DNA of 64,000 nucleotides, taken from contig NZ_AUJO01000012.1 in the NCBI RefSeq assembly GCF_000424265.1, positions 62,001 to 126,000 on the forward strand. The letters are read 5' to 3'. Below the pieces are notes generated by a model that saw only the letters and a list, made by a program, of their open reading frames with translations, ran no database searches and was not told the origin of the DNA. Shown piece by piece: positions 1 to 9,155 of the stretch. A program made the translations under genes and the position numbers. Positions within the stretch are counted from its first letter, which is position 1; every line of letters begins with the position of its first letter. Origin of the DNA: Butyrivibrio sp. WCD3002 (GTDB taxonomy: Bacteria > Bacillota > Clostridia > Lachnospirales > Lachnospiraceae).

Positions 1-847
1 GCATCGTACCTCCGATAATGGAGGATGCTATTGCGTTCATCTCCATACCCATGGCATGTGAAGCTGAACCGGATCCAACGTGAAGGAAGTACACATATCC
101 GCCGATTCCTGCAAGAACAGAGCAGATCATGTGTGATATAAATTTGGTCCTCTGAACGTTAATTCCAAGCATAAGCGCACTCTGCTTGTTTCCGCCTACT
201 GCATAGAAGCTTCTTCCAAGCTTGGTCCATCTGAGCACTACAAACAATAATACCACAATTATCAGCGCTACGATTACACCAATTTCTACATAAGCAGGTA
301 CGTAAATGCCTTTTTTATTAACTGTTCCCATTCCGGGCACATAAATTCTTGTAAGCTTTAAGGCTGTGAACTCCTCATCTGCTACGTTAAAGGGCGCTGT
401 GTTTACGATGGTGGTCATACCTCTTGCAAAGAACATTCCGGCAAGGGATACGATGAAGGGCTGGATATCAAGGTAAGCAACCAGGAAGCCCTGCACGATA
501 CCGTAAGCAACACCGATTCCAAGAGCGATAAGGATTGATCCGAAGATACTTCCGTCATGATAATCAAGGTACACGGCGCAGCACATGGAAACAAGTGCAA
601 CCACGCCGCCAACGGAAATATCGATTCCGCCGGATATCATAACAACGCTCATTCCGCAGGCTGTAATGATAAGAGCCGCATTGGAATTCAGGATGTTAAA
701 AAACATCTGAGGCTTTGTGAAGCCGCCTCCCTGGAACACTATTGCCCCTATATACATAAGGAAGAAGATTACAATAGTGATCGTAAGGAGGAGGTTTGTA
801 TCATTCATTCCGGACAAAAAGCCCTTCTTTTCCTTAGATGTATTCAT
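1..847 (-). CDS. yjfF: Sugar ABC transporter permease, YjfF-like (partial)
   Basis: Second permease subunit of a ribose/galactofuranose-class (CUT2) importer; it would form the membrane channel together with the YtfT-like permease encoded next to it. The reading frame starts with an ATG at 847, directly abutting the TAA of the upstream permease gene (850-848), and runs open off the left edge, so about 282 codons are seen and the C-terminus is missing. Alternating hydrophobic stretches are visible, as is the SGGIDISVGG motif typical of this permease family. The gene order binding protein, ATPase, permease, permease matches E. coli ytfQRT-yjfF. Galactofuranose as substrate is an inference from order and similarity; another furanose or pentose is possible. 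Confidence 0.85.
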   Translation of the reverse strand, partial: MNTSKEKKGFLSGMNDTNLLLTITIVIFFLMYIGAIVFQGGGFTKPQMFFNILNSNAALIITACGMSVVMISGGIDISVGGVVALVSMCCAVYLDYHDGSIFGSILIALGIGVAYGIVQGFLVAYLDIQPFIVSLAGMFFARGMTTIVNTAPFNVADEEFTALKLTRIYVPGMGTVNKKGIYVPAYVEIGVIVALIIVVLLFVVLRWTKLGRSFYAVGGNKQSALMLGINVQRTKFISHMICSVLAGIGGYVYFLHVGSGSASHAMGMEMNAIASSIIGGTM

Positions 848-1930
848 TTAAGCCACCCCCTTCTTAGCTGTGGCCTTTTTTGCAAGACCGCTCATATACT
901 CTCTTACCTTGGGAGCAGAGAAAACAACAAGGAGGATAACTACAACTGCCTTATAAGCTGCAAGAGCATCGGAGGATACATTGAACTTATAAAGAGTAGT
1001 TGTCAAAAACTGAATTACATAAGCTCCGAGGATTGAAGCCCACATATTGAACTTACCACCTGAAAGTGAGTTACCGCCGAGGGCAACTGCAAGGATGGCG
1101 TCCATCTCGATATCCTTTGCGATTACGGAATAGTTGATTGTTGAAAGTCTGCTGACCTTGATAAGAGCAGCAACTGCAACGCAAAGTCCAAGGATTACAA
1201 AGCTCAGGAACTTTATAAAGGTAGGATTGATACCGTTAAGTCTTGATGAACTTTCGTTGATACCAACTGCCTGTGTGTAAAGTCCAAGGTTTGTAAACTT
1301 AAGAACAAGTGCGATAACTATAATACAAGCGATAACTATGAAAACCGTAGTCGGAATCGGAATTCCGGGAATAAATCCGCCAAAGTAACCAAACTTCGGG
1401 TCCGGAACGATAGGCAGCTCGTTGTTGTTTATCCATGCAGCGATTGATCTTCCGGCTGTAAAAAGTATCAGCGTTGCGATCATGGGCTGTATCTTGAACA
1501 CCGCAACCAGCATTCCGTTAAAGGCTCCGCAGAGCATTCCTACTACACATGCAACAAGGAATGCTACGATTACAGGCGCTGCCAGCTCAGTAGGTCTTGA
1601 AACACCGCCGCAGAGGATTCTAAGCATTGCAGAACCTGCGATTGCGATAGTAGCACCAACTGAAATATCCTGTCCGCCTGAAGCAGCAGTTACAAGTGTC
1701 ATTCCGATTGCAAGAATACCAAGCTCTGAACCGTAGTCCAGGATGGTGATCAGATATCCTGAAAGAACAGGATTACCTGCATTGTTTGTTCCCAGTGTTA
1801 TTCTGAAAAATCCGGGATCATTTATCAGATTTATAACCGACAGCAAAAGAAGCGCTATAACCGGTATAAAGAGCTGATTACTTACGAGCCTTTTAAGAAA
1901 GCTCTGCTCATTTTTTTCTATCTTACTCAT
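848..1930 (-). CDS. ytfT: Sugar ABC transporter permease, YtfT-like
   Basis: 360-residue polytopic membrane protein and first permease of the sugar importer. It has the family hallmark SGGQDISVGATIAIAG around residues 84-100, and further hydrophobic segments through to the C-terminus. Its ATG at 1930 overlaps the stop of the ATPase gene by 4 nt (ATGA), so the two are probably translationally coupled, and its own stop abuts the start of the next permease. Length agrees with BPD_transp_2 permeases (about 320-360). It should work with the YtfR-like ATPase and the lipid-anchored YtfQ-like binding protein. Substrate specificity cannot be read from the permease. Confidence 0.9.
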   Translation of the reverse strand: MSKIEKNEQSFLKRLVSNQLFIPVIALLLLSVINLINDPGFFRITLGTNNAGNPVLSGYLITILDYGSELGILAIGMTLVTAASGGQDISVGATIAIAGSAMLRILCGGVSRPTELAAPVIVAFLVACVVGMLCGAFNGMLVAVFKIQPMIATLILFTAGRSIAAWINNNELPIVPDPKFGYFGGFIPGIPIPTTVFIVIACIIVIALVLKFTNLGLYTQAVGINESSSRLNGINPTFIKFLSFVILGLCVAVAALIKVSRLSTINYSVIAKDIEMDAILAVALGGNSLSGGKFNMWASILGAYVIQFLTTTLYKFNVSSDALAAYKAVVVILLVVFSAPKVREYMSGLAKKATAKKGVA

Positions 1931-3441
1931 ACCTTACTCTCCCCTGCAATCGTACTCATAATCTTGTTCTGGGTAAGATCACCACCCGCCAGCTCGCCAA
2001 CTACCTTGCGGTCTCTCATGACAACAAGCCTTGAACAGGTTCTGAGCATCTCGTCTGTCTCTGATGAAATGAAGGTTACGCTCATTCCATCCTTTGCAAG
2101 CTCAAGAACAAGCTTCTGGATATCAACCTTGGTTCCTACGTCGATACCTCTTGTGGGCTCATCAAGGATCAGATATTCAGGATGCATGAGAAGCCATCTT
2201 GCAAGTATAACCTTCTGCTGGTTACCACCTGAAAGAGATTTAATAGGTGTGTCCGCAGAAGCTGTCTTAATGTTTAACTTCTTAATATATTCGTCTGCAA
2301 AAGCATAAGCCTGTGCTTTTGAGAAGGGCTTGAAAAATCCCTTAAGTACCTGAAGTGCAAGAATGATGTTATCTCTTACTGAAAGATCCCCAATGATACC
2401 ATCAACTTTTCTGTCCTCGGGGAGATATGCAATTCCGTTCTTCATGGCATCAAGGGGTTTATTTATCTTAACCTCCTTGCCATGCATCTTTACTGTACCG
2501 CCTAAAACTCTGTCAGCACCGAAAATAGCACGGACGCACTCACTTCGACCTGATCCGAGAAGTCCTGTGAAGCCGTTAACTTCTCCTTTTTTAATATAAA
2601 AATCAAATGGCTTAATGCCGGCATCACTCTGAAGGGCACTTGCTTCAAAGATTTTCTCATTAGCGTCGCCGCCTTCATATCCGCCGCTTTCACCCTTTAT
2701 GTCTGACAGATCATCCATCTCCTTACCAAGCATCTTGGCAACAAGCTGAACTCTCGGCAGATCTTTAATTTCATACTCTCCCACAAGCTGACCGTCTCTT
2801 AAAACGGTGATCTTGTCACATACCTCATATACCTGATCAAGGAAGTGGGTTACGAAAATAATACCAACACCTCTCTCTTTAAGATTTCTCATCAGGTTAA
2901 AGAGCTTTTCAACCTCCTGCTCATCAAGAGATGATGTGGGCTCATCCAGTATCAGAACCTCACACTCCATATCAACGGCTCTTGCAATGGCAACCATCTG
3001 CTGAACGGCAATTGAGCAGTTTGAAAGCTGCTGCGTAGCTTTTGCCGGGATATCAAGATTCTGAAGGAGCTTGTCAGCATCCTCATTTATCTTCTTCCAG
3101 TTTGTGATGGCTCCCTGTGTTCTGCCGATGAACATGTTCTCAGCAACAGTAAGGTTGGGGCAGAGCGTTATTTCCTGATAAACTGTACTAATTCCGTTCT
3201 TCTGTGCATCCTGAGGCGAATGAATTGCAACCTCGCCCTTCCCCTGAAGGCTGATGGTTCCTGAATCCTTGGAATACACTCCGGTAAGTACCTTGATCAG
3301 TGTGGATTTTCCGGCACCGTTTTCGCCCATGAGAGCATGAATCTCACCCTTACCCAGGTTAAAATCCACGTTCTGCAAAGCCTTAACGCCCGGAAACGAT
3401 TTATTTATGCCTCGCATTTCGAGCACTCTGTTTTCTTCCAC
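1927..3441 (-). CDS. ytfR: Sugar ABC transporter ATP-binding protein, YtfR-like
   Basis: Tandem-domain ATPase of the CUT2 importer, 504 residues from the chosen start. The N-terminal domain has Walker A GENGAGKST and a Walker B ending LDEPTS; the C-terminal domain has SLSGGNQQKV and a second LDEPTRG. I chose the GTG at 3441 because a GAGGT ribosome binding site lies 7 nt upstream (3449-3453). A longer in-frame ATG at 3492 falls inside a terminator-like hairpin and would add a non-homologous, arginine-rich leader. The protein energises the two permeases encoded downstream. Expression is probably lower than that of the binding protein because of that hairpin. Confidence 0.9.
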   Translation of the reverse strand: MEENRVLEMRGINKSFPGVKALQNVDFNLGKGEIHALMGENGAGKSTLIKVLTGVYSKDSGTISLQGKGEVAIHSPQDAQKNGISTVYQEITLCPNLTVAENMFIGRTQGAITNWKKINEDADKLLQNLDIPAKATQQLSNCSIAVQQMVAIARAVDMECEVLILDEPTSSLDEQEVEKLFNLMRNLKERGVGIIFVTHFLDQVYEVCDKITVLRDGQLVGEYEIKDLPRVQLVAKMLGKEMDDLSDIKGESGGYEGGDANEKIFEASALQSDAGIKPFDFYIKKGEVNGFTGLLGSGRSECVRAIFGADRVLGGTVKMHGKEVKINKPLDAMKNGIAYLPEDRKVDGIIGDLSVRDNIILALQVLKGFFKPFSKAQAYAFADEYIKKLNIKTASADTPIKSLSGGNQQKVILARWLLMHPEYLILDEPTRGIDVGTKVDIQKLVLELAKDGMSVTFISSETDEMLRTCSRLVVMRDRKVVGELAGGDLTQNKIMSTIAGESKV

Positions 3442-3460
3442 CGGTTCTACCTCGCTTCTT

Positions 3461-3497
3461 AAAAAATGCGCGGTGCGGACACTTCTCCGCACCGCGC
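3461..3497 (-). terminator. Intergenic hairpin between binding-protein and ATPase genes
   Basis: A perfect 12-bp GC-rich stem (3468-3479 with 3486-3497, 6-nt loop) is followed on the minus strand by A then six T. It lies between the YtfQ-like stop (3546) and the ATPase ribosome binding site. It is an intrinsic terminator by shape. Because the downstream genes have no obvious separate promoter, it probably works as a partial terminator or mRNA 3' stabiliser that makes the binding protein more abundant than the rest of the transporter. Confidence 0.85.
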
Positions 3498-3545
3498 TGA
3501 AATTTTAGCTATTATTGATATCCAAGCTACTTTGTAGCACTACTA

Positions 3546-4640
3546 TTAGATACCGTAGTTATCAACATCTTCCTGAGTGATTGTGCTTGCATCGAAGCCC
3601 TTCTCGTCCATGATGATGGTCTTCTCTGAAAGTGATCCGCCGCTCTCAAGAGTCTTGATGATCTCGTCGATGTAGCTGGACTGGAAAGGATTGCACTGTC
3701 CATCATAGTTCCAGTTCTGAGCAAGAAGCTCTTCAAGTGCCCACTTGTTGCAGTCAAAGCCCATTACGATAACGTCTTTGCCAACACCGTGTGAGATACC
3801 GGCTGCGTCAAGAGCTGCAACTGCACCCTTAGCCATATCGTCGTTCTCTGCATAGATTACGTTAAACTTCTCGCCGGAATCGATAACTGACTGAACGATC
3901 TGCTGAGCCTTCTCTGCGTTCCACTCAGCTGTCTGCTGGTTAACGATGTTCCAGTTAGCTTCTGCTGCAACCTTCTCATCAAGAGCGCCGCTGCGTCCCT
4001 GCTGAGCTGCTGAACCCATAACACCCTGAAGGTGGATTATGTTGTACTCGTCAAGTCCCTGACCTGCAAGCCATGTAACTGCTGTCTCGCCTTCCTTAGC
4101 CATGTCTGAAACGATAGAAGCTTCATAGAGGCTTGGATCTGCATCGATTGTACGATCGAAAAGGATAACCTTGATTCCTGCTGCCTGAGCATCCTGAAGA
4201 ACTGAATCCCAGCCTGCTGTATCAGCTGCGGAAAGAAGAAGGTAATCTACTTCGTCCTGAATAAATGTCTGAGCTGCTGCAATCTGCTCATCGTTCTTTA
4301 AGCTGTATGCAAATGATGCATCATAGCCGTTCTCTTTTGTGAATGTAGCCTTGAGGTCAGCATCGTTAGCTGTACGATAACCAGACTCGTTAGGATCGTT
4401 ATTGATGATACCAACCTTGATAAGGTCACCTGAAGCTGCTGTATCCTCTGCTGCTTCTTCAGCTGCAGGCTCTTCAGCTGTCTCTTCTGCTGCGGGCTCC
4501 TCTGCTGCTTCTTCAGCAGGTGCTTCCTCTGTTGCTGCAGGAGCTTCTGTAGTTGTGCTCTCTGCTGCGCCGCCGCCACATGCAACAAGGCTAAGTGTCA
4601 TAGCGGATGCCATAATTACTGACAATAACTTTCTTCTCAT
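3546..4640 (-). CDS. ytfQ: Sugar-binding lipoprotein, YtfQ-like
   Basis: Periplasmic-binding-protein-fold lipoprotein of 364 residues that captures the sugar for the importer. The signal peptide ends in the lipobox LVAC with Cys21 as lipidation site. An Ala/Glu/Pro/Thr-rich linker (about residues 22-68) lifts the domain off the membrane. The mature part carries type I SBP features similar to YtfQ, including NESGYRTA, LFDRTID and VIYAENDDMAKGA. A GGAGGG ribosome binding site precedes the ATG. It is first of the transporter genes, directly downstream of the YesM/YesN pair, which likely controls it. Galactofuranose is the best guess for ligand; other furanoses are possible. Confidence 0.9.
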   Translation of the reverse strand: MRRKLLSVIMASAMTLSLVACGGGAAESTTTEAPAATEEAPAEEAAEEPAAEETAEEPAAEEAAEDTAASGDLIKVGIINNDPNESGYRTANDADLKATFTKENGYDASFAYSLKNDEQIAAAQTFIQDEVDYLLLSAADTAGWDSVLQDAQAAGIKVILFDRTIDADPSLYEASIVSDMAKEGETAVTWLAGQGLDEYNIIHLQGVMGSAAQQGRSGALDEKVAAEANWNIVNQQTAEWNAEKAQQIVQSVIDSGEKFNVIYAENDDMAKGAVAALDAAGISHGVGKDVIVMGFDCNKWALEELLAQNWNYDGQCNPFQSSYIDEIIKTLESGGSLSEKTIIMDEKGFDASTITQEDVDNYGI

Positions 4641-4795
4641 AACTTTTTCCCTCCAAAAAATATGATTGACTAGTGGGGAACTCGCCCCTGTTAGTTAATA
4701 TTTTAGATTTTTCGAGGGAAAAAGCCATTGAATAAAAAACTTTATTAAGTTGGAATTTTTATCGTATTGATATGAAAAGTAGAAATTTTTACGAT

Positions 4796-6109
4796 TCAGG
4801 TTAAGATTTTCGGAAGACGAACCGTAACAGTGGTTCCAACGCCATGAGTACTCTCAATTTTTATGCCGTAATCTTCGCCAAACTCGAGACGTATTCTCTC
4901 ATTTACATTGTAGAGGCCGTAGATAGCCTTATCATTTTCGTCATTGGAAAGTAGGCTATTCTGCACCTGCATAAGCCTGTCAAAATCCATTCCCTGTCCG
5001 TCATCATGAACCGTTATTACTATATCATCACCCTCGGACTTGCCGCTGACCGTGATTTTTCCGCCGCCGCGCTTATTCTTGATGCCATGATAAAGGGCAT
5101 TCTCAACTATGGGCTGAATAGTGATCTTGGGAATCTTGTAGCCACCGATATCATCCTCTGCTTCAATCTCGTAGGTGAGAATATCCTGATACCTTATCTG
5201 CTGAATCTCAAGGTAGCTCCTTACGTGCTGCAGCTCCTCCTTGATTGTGACAATTTCCTTACCCTTATTTAATGAAGTCCTAAAAAAGTCGGAAAGACTG
5301 CCAACCATCTTAACTACCTGCTTCTGGTTTCCCGCTTCCGCAGACCATACTATGGCATCAAGAGTGTTATATAAAAAGTGAGGATTTATCTGGGCCTGCA
5401 AAAGCTCGAACTCAGCTTTTCTAAGCTGCTTCTGCTCCTCCTTTACCTGCTCCTCGATGGGCCTTGTGATGATGACAGGTCCCACAAGAGATACGAAAAC
5501 AATACTTACTACTATGAAAATAAAGATACCTATAGACACCTTGGCCGTGTTCAGGAAAAAGGCGCTGGTCTCCTCCTGGGCTGTCTGCAGCTGCTTATTT
5601 TCATAATAGATATACTCGTTGATGGTCTCCTTGATAAGTGAAGTAACTATCTGAACGTCGTTCTCCCAGATAGTCATGTTGTCATCGTACTTATCCTCGT
5701 AGTTCATGTTATCTTCGATGTGAGCAATATACCCCTCAAGGTTATCCAGGTATTTCCCCGCACTCTCAAGACGCTTTACATTGTCCTCAGCATCCGTCAT
5801 ACCCTCAAGCCTTTGAACAACACCCCTTGCATCCGAAATAAGCTGCGGTATAACAGACTCCTCGGGAGATACATTTCCTACTATTAAAAGATAGGTCTCG
5901 TAGTCGAATTTTTCCTTGAAGTCCAAACTGAACTCGCTGGCTGCAACCACGGAATTCAGCATGTCGTTGTAGCGCTCGTTTATGGTCCACAGATTAAAGA
6001 AAGCATAAAACATGAACACAATATTAGGCAAAAGCAGGATCAGATATGAAAGTCTGATCTGGTCCGCAAGGTGTGATTTTGATTTGTTTCTTCTTTTCAG
6101 AAACTCCAT
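4796..6109 (-). CDS. YesM-type sensor histidine kinase
   Basis: 437-residue membrane histidine kinase. TM1 lies at about 21-40, an extracytoplasmic sensor at about 41-190 and TM2 at about 191-215. A HisKA_7TM/His_kinase domain follows with the phospho-accepting motif QINPHFLYNTLD (His244), then a HATPase domain with N-box Asn337 (ENALYHG) and a GxGTTV-like end. This is the LytS/YesM class. The gene starts 1 nt after the response-regulator stop, so both are one transcription unit. It sits immediately upstream of the sugar-binding lipoprotein, and such pairs in Firmicutes typically sense an extracellular sugar or its binding protein and turn on the adjacent importer. The ligand is unknown. Confidence 0.92.
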   Translation of the reverse strand: MEFLKRRNKSKSHLADQIRLSYLILLLPNIVFMFYAFFNLWTINERYNDMLNSVVAASEFSLDFKEKFDYETYLLIVGNVSPEESVIPQLISDARGVVQRLEGMTDAEDNVKRLESAGKYLDNLEGYIAHIEDNMNYEDKYDDNMTIWENDVQIVTSLIKETINEYIYYENKQLQTAQEETSAFFLNTAKVSIGIFIFIVVSIVFVSLVGPVIITRPIEEQVKEEQKQLRKAEFELLQAQINPHFLYNTLDAIVWSAEAGNQKQVVKMVGSLSDFFRTSLNKGKEIVTIKEELQHVRSYLEIQQIRYQDILTYEIEAEDDIGGYKIPKITIQPIVENALYHGIKNKRGGGKITVSGKSEGDDIVITVHDDGQGMDFDRLMQVQNSLLSNDENDKAIYGLYNVNERIRLEFGEDYGIKIESTHGVGTTVTVRLPKILT

Positions 6110-6110
6110 G

Positions 6111-7730
6111 TCAGCTTACCTCCGGAGAACTTCCGCTCCTGTACTGTGTCGGGGTCATGCCCTGGGTCTTCTTGAAGGTGTATGAAAAATAGTGAGGATC
6201 CTTATAACCAACCATAAGCCCTATCTCGTTGCTCTTTTTGGAGGTTGTCACAAGAAGCTCCTTTGCAGCATTCATGCGATAGTCAGTCAAGTACTTGATA
6301 AATGGCTGTCCTGTCTGTGCCTTAAAAATTGCACTTAAATGATTTGGTGAAAAATTCACGTGAGCAGCCAGAGTATTAAGCGACAGCTCATCATCCGTGT
6401 AATTCTTCTCGATGTAGGAGATGACCTCACTTACAACGTCGCTGTAGCGTCCTCTTGAATCAGCTTCTCTCACAGCCAGAACCTGATTGATGATCCTTCC
6501 CATGTATTTCTGGGTCTTGTCCTCATCAGCTAAAATCTCAGGTGTTGGCGTCTCCACCTCTTCGCTTAAATCCTTTCTCGAAATACCAAGCTCGTTTTCA
6601 AGGAAATCCGATACGCAGAAATAGAAGTCCATTGCCACATACTGCCTTATAAGTGTTGACTTAATGGCACTTCTTCCCATTCCGTTTATAAACTCTTCAA
6701 CAAAGAACTCTGTCTCAGACCTCTCGCCGCGCCTTAAAAACTCCTTTATAAGACGCCTGTCGATATGCCTTGGATCAATCTCGGAGAGGATTACATTATC
6801 TCCGCCGCTTTTAAGAGCCTCTTCCGTTCCAAACAAAAATCCGCTCTCATCCGTCAAATACATGTGAGCAAAGGCTCTGCTGGCCCAACCAAAGCAGAAA
6901 GGAATCTCCGTAATCCTGTCAACGCTTCTGCCAACGCCGCCAAAATAGCGCACATGCTTATAGTCAAACAAAAGTCTTTTAATTTCCTGAATGCACCTTT
7001 CAATACTGCTGGATAACGCAGCTTCATCATCGCCTTTAAAGAGCAAAGCGATTCCTTCTATATTTAAGTTAAAGTAGATGGCGTCGTTCTTTTCAGCAAT
7101 CCTGCGGATTCCCTGCTCTATTTCAACGACGCTCCCTGAATATTCTCTCGCATCATGCTTTCCGGACCATACTCTCAGCATCAGAATGTTATATCTGATA
7201 GCAGTGATGTCTATCGAAAGCTTCTTGGCGTTTTCCAAAAGCTCTGAAAATTCCTTGCTTCCCGTTATGAGATCGCTGAAAAATTCCTGTTTTTCCAGCT
7301 CCATGCGCTCTTCCATGTCCTCTTCATAACGCTTTTTTGCTTCCAGTTCTTCCTGTCTCTCCTCTATTCTCCTTGCGACAGAGTCAACCTCCTTTAGGAG
7401 ACTCTCGCCGCTGATGGGCTTGGACAGATAGCAGGATACGCCAATCCTTATTGCCTCCGTGGCATACTGAAAATCCTCATAGCCTGTCAGAAGAATTATC
7501 TCTATCCAGGGAAATTCCTCCTTTATCATGCGACTAAGAGTCAGTCCGTCCATAAAGGGCATCTTAATATCAGTTATGACAATGTCGGGCTTAAGCTTCT
7601 GGATCATGGAATAAGCAAGCTCCCCATCACCCGCTTCTCCGCAAAACTCATATCCATGGGCCTGCCAGTCCACATTGTTTTTTATGCCTTCCCTCACGAC
7701 AAACTCGTCTTCAACCAAAAATACCTTCAT
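6111..7730 (-). CDS. YesN-type response regulator (REC plus AraC HTH)
   Basis: 539-residue response regulator. The N-terminal receiver has acidic residues E7, D8 and phosphorylation site Asp54 (ITDIKMPFMDG) and Lys near position 104 (LSKPIS). A middle segment with coiled-coil character leads to a C-terminal AraC/XylS double HTH (about 440-535), with NHLSAIFKAQTGQPF and the closing GYKDPHYFSYTFKK motif. It pairs with the YesM-type kinase encoded 1 nt downstream and probably activates the sugar importer genes. A ribosome binding site AGAGG precedes the ATG at 7730. A large structured element lies just upstream and could be part of its leader. Confidence 0.92.
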   Translation of the reverse strand: MKVFLVEDEFVVREGIKNNVDWQAHGYEFCGEAGDGELAYSMIQKLKPDIVITDIKMPFMDGLTLSRMIKEEFPWIEIILLTGYEDFQYATEAIRIGVSCYLSKPISGESLLKEVDSVARRIEERQEELEAKKRYEEDMEERMELEKQEFFSDLITGSKEFSELLENAKKLSIDITAIRYNILMLRVWSGKHDAREYSGSVVEIEQGIRRIAEKNDAIYFNLNIEGIALLFKGDDEAALSSSIERCIQEIKRLLFDYKHVRYFGGVGRSVDRITEIPFCFGWASRAFAHMYLTDESGFLFGTEEALKSGGDNVILSEIDPRHIDRRLIKEFLRRGERSETEFFVEEFINGMGRSAIKSTLIRQYVAMDFYFCVSDFLENELGISRKDLSEEVETPTPEILADEDKTQKYMGRIINQVLAVREADSRGRYSDVVSEVISYIEKNYTDDELSLNTLAAHVNFSPNHLSAIFKAQTGQPFIKYLTDYRMNAAKELLVTTSKKSNEIGLMVGYKDPHYFSYTFKKTQGMTPTQYRSGSSPEVS

Positions 7731-7750
7731 ACATTCCTCTTTTATAATTT

Positions 7751-7989
7751 CTAAAACTTCCCATACCAGGCATTAAAAGAATCCCGGGCTATATGCAGGC
7801 CGTACTATCGCAAGAAAACAAACGAGTTTTGCAAAATCACACATGCCTATAACCAGTGGAAGATTTTGGAATGCCCTGAGGCACGGAAGTGAAAAGCCTG
7901 CCTGACCCTATGAGCCGGAGCTGAAACTTTCATACTCATAGCCGCGGAGAGCCCGGGATTCTTTCCTTTTCCGGTATGGGAAGTTTTAG
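7751..7989. ncRNA. Highly structured 240-nt element, candidate non-coding RNA
   Basis: This gap between the regulator gene and the buk terminator encodes no protein. It folds into a long closed structure: outer stem P1 of 17 perfect bp (7751-7767 with 7973-7989), a 9/9 internal loop, P2 of 14 perfect bp (7777-7790 with 7950-7963), then a multibranch interior with P3 (7795-7800 with 7896-7901), a tetraloop hairpin near 7872-7883 and P4 (7908-7914 with 7935-7941). Strand is uncertain. A perfect TATAAT at 7743-7748 points rightwards; on the minus strand it would be the leader of the YesN gene. Size and clostridial host recall the raiA-motif class, but I cannot confirm membership. Confidence 0.6.
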
Positions 7990-7997
7990 TGATTTTC

Positions 7998-8031
7998 AAA
8001 AAGCCCCTCCGGAATAGTACCCGGAAGGGCT
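7998..8031 (-). terminator. Intrinsic terminator of the ptb-buk operon
   Basis: An 11-bp stem (8002-8012 with 8021-8031) is fully paired only when read on the minus strand, where the single mismatch becomes a G-U pair, and five T follow. It lies 34 nt after the buk stop codon. Confidence 0.9.
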
Positions 8032-8064
8032 CTGCCTTACGTAAAATTAGCGGAACACTAAGTA

Positions 8065-9132
8065 TTACTCGTAAATCTTAGCCTGTTCCTCACCGTTCAT
8101 AACACGGATAGCACCCTGTGCAAGAGCAAGAAGCTCGTCCTCGCCGGGATAAACTGTTACAGGAGCGATAAACTTAACCTTATTTGATAATCTCTCCATG
8201 ATAGGTGCGTTATAAGCGATACCGCCTGTAATGATGATCTGATCAACCTTGCCGTCAAGGACTGCTGCCATTGATCCGATGTTCTTAGCAAGCTGGAAGA
8301 TGAATGCATCGATAACAAGCTTAGCCTTCTCATCGCCTTCATCTCTCATCTTAACAACTTCTCTCATGTCGTTGGTGCCAAGCCATGCATTGAAGCCGCC
8401 CTTACCAACTGCCATCTTGCGAACCTCAGCCTCTGAATACTCACCTGAGAAGCAAAGACGGATAAGACCACCTGTAGGAAGTCCGCCTGCACGCTCAGGA
8501 GACATAGCACCGTCACCATCAAGAGCGTTGAATACGTCGATGATCTGACCATTCTTGTGAGCACCTACGGAAACACCACCGCCAAGGTGAACTACTACAA
8601 GATTTATATCCTCGTACTTTTTGCCGATCTCCTTAGCATATCTTCTTGCAACAGCCTTCTGATTAAGTGCGTGGAAAATTGATACTCTGGGGATCTGAGG
8701 AAGGCCTGTAACTCTTGCCTCTTCACAAAGCTCATCAACTACAACGGGATCTACGATATATGAAGGAACACCGATCTCGTCTGCGATTTCCTTAGCAAGA
8801 AGTCCGCCAAGGTTACTTGCATGCTCACCCTGAACGCCTGCCTTAAGGTCCTTAATAAGTGCATCATTAACTGCATAAGTACCACCGGGAATAGGCTTAA
8901 CAAGTCCGCCACGGCCTACGATTACATTGAAGGACTTCACATCCTGATCAGCGCTCTTAAGGAAGTTAAGAATAAGCTCTTTTCTCCAGCCAAGCTGATC
9001 GATGATGTGATCGTACTTTGCAATCTCCTCTGTGGGATGGCGGAGAGTCTCCTCCATTGTAAGAGTCTCATCCTCGAAAATACCAAGTTTGGTAGATGTG
9101 GAACCCGGATTGATGATTAAACTTTTGATCAT
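8065..9132 (-). CDS. buk: Butyrate kinase
   Basis: Cytoplasmic acetokinase-family enzyme, 355 residues, the usual length for butyrate kinase. It converts butyryl phosphate and ADP to butyrate and ATP, the energy-yielding last step of butyrate formation. Visible features: an N-terminal nucleotide-binding strand INPGSTSTK, the signature [14 protein letters not shown], and IITGGIAY near the C-terminus. The ATG at 9132 is chosen because AAGGAG lies just upstream and the family begins at this point; an in-frame ATG 7 codons earlier has no good site. It follows ptb by 23 nt in the same operon. Acetate kinase is excluded by length and by the ptb neighbour. Confidence 0.96.
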   Translation of the reverse strand: MIKSLIINPGSTSTKLGIFEDETLTMEETLRHPTEEIAKYDHIIDQLGWRKELILNFLKSADQDVKSFNVIVGRGGLVKPIPGGTYAVNDALIKDLKAGVQGEHASNLGGLLAKEIADEIGVPSYIVDPVVVDELCEEARVTGLPQIPRVSIFHALNQKAVARRYAKEIGKKYEDINLVVVHLGGGVSVGAHKNGQIIDVFNALDGDGAMSPERAGGLPTGGLIRLCFSGEYSEAEVRKMAVGKGGFNAWLGTNDMREVVKMRDEGDEKAKLVIDAFIFQLAKNIGSMAAVLDGKVDQIIITGGIAYNAPIMERLSNKVKFIAPVTVYPGEDELLALAQGAIRVMNGEEQAKIYE

Positions 9133-9155
9133 AATTGTCTCCTTCTCCCTCATTA

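Noticed and set aside
3442-3492. Longer N-terminus for the YtfR-like ATPase
   Set aside because: The extension lies inside a terminator hairpin and lacks a ribosome binding site; the GTG at 3441 has one.
7751-7989. tmRNA, RNase P, SRP or 6S RNA
   Set aside because: None of the conserved signatures of these RNAs is present on either strand; only the general size and structure fit a regulatory RNA.
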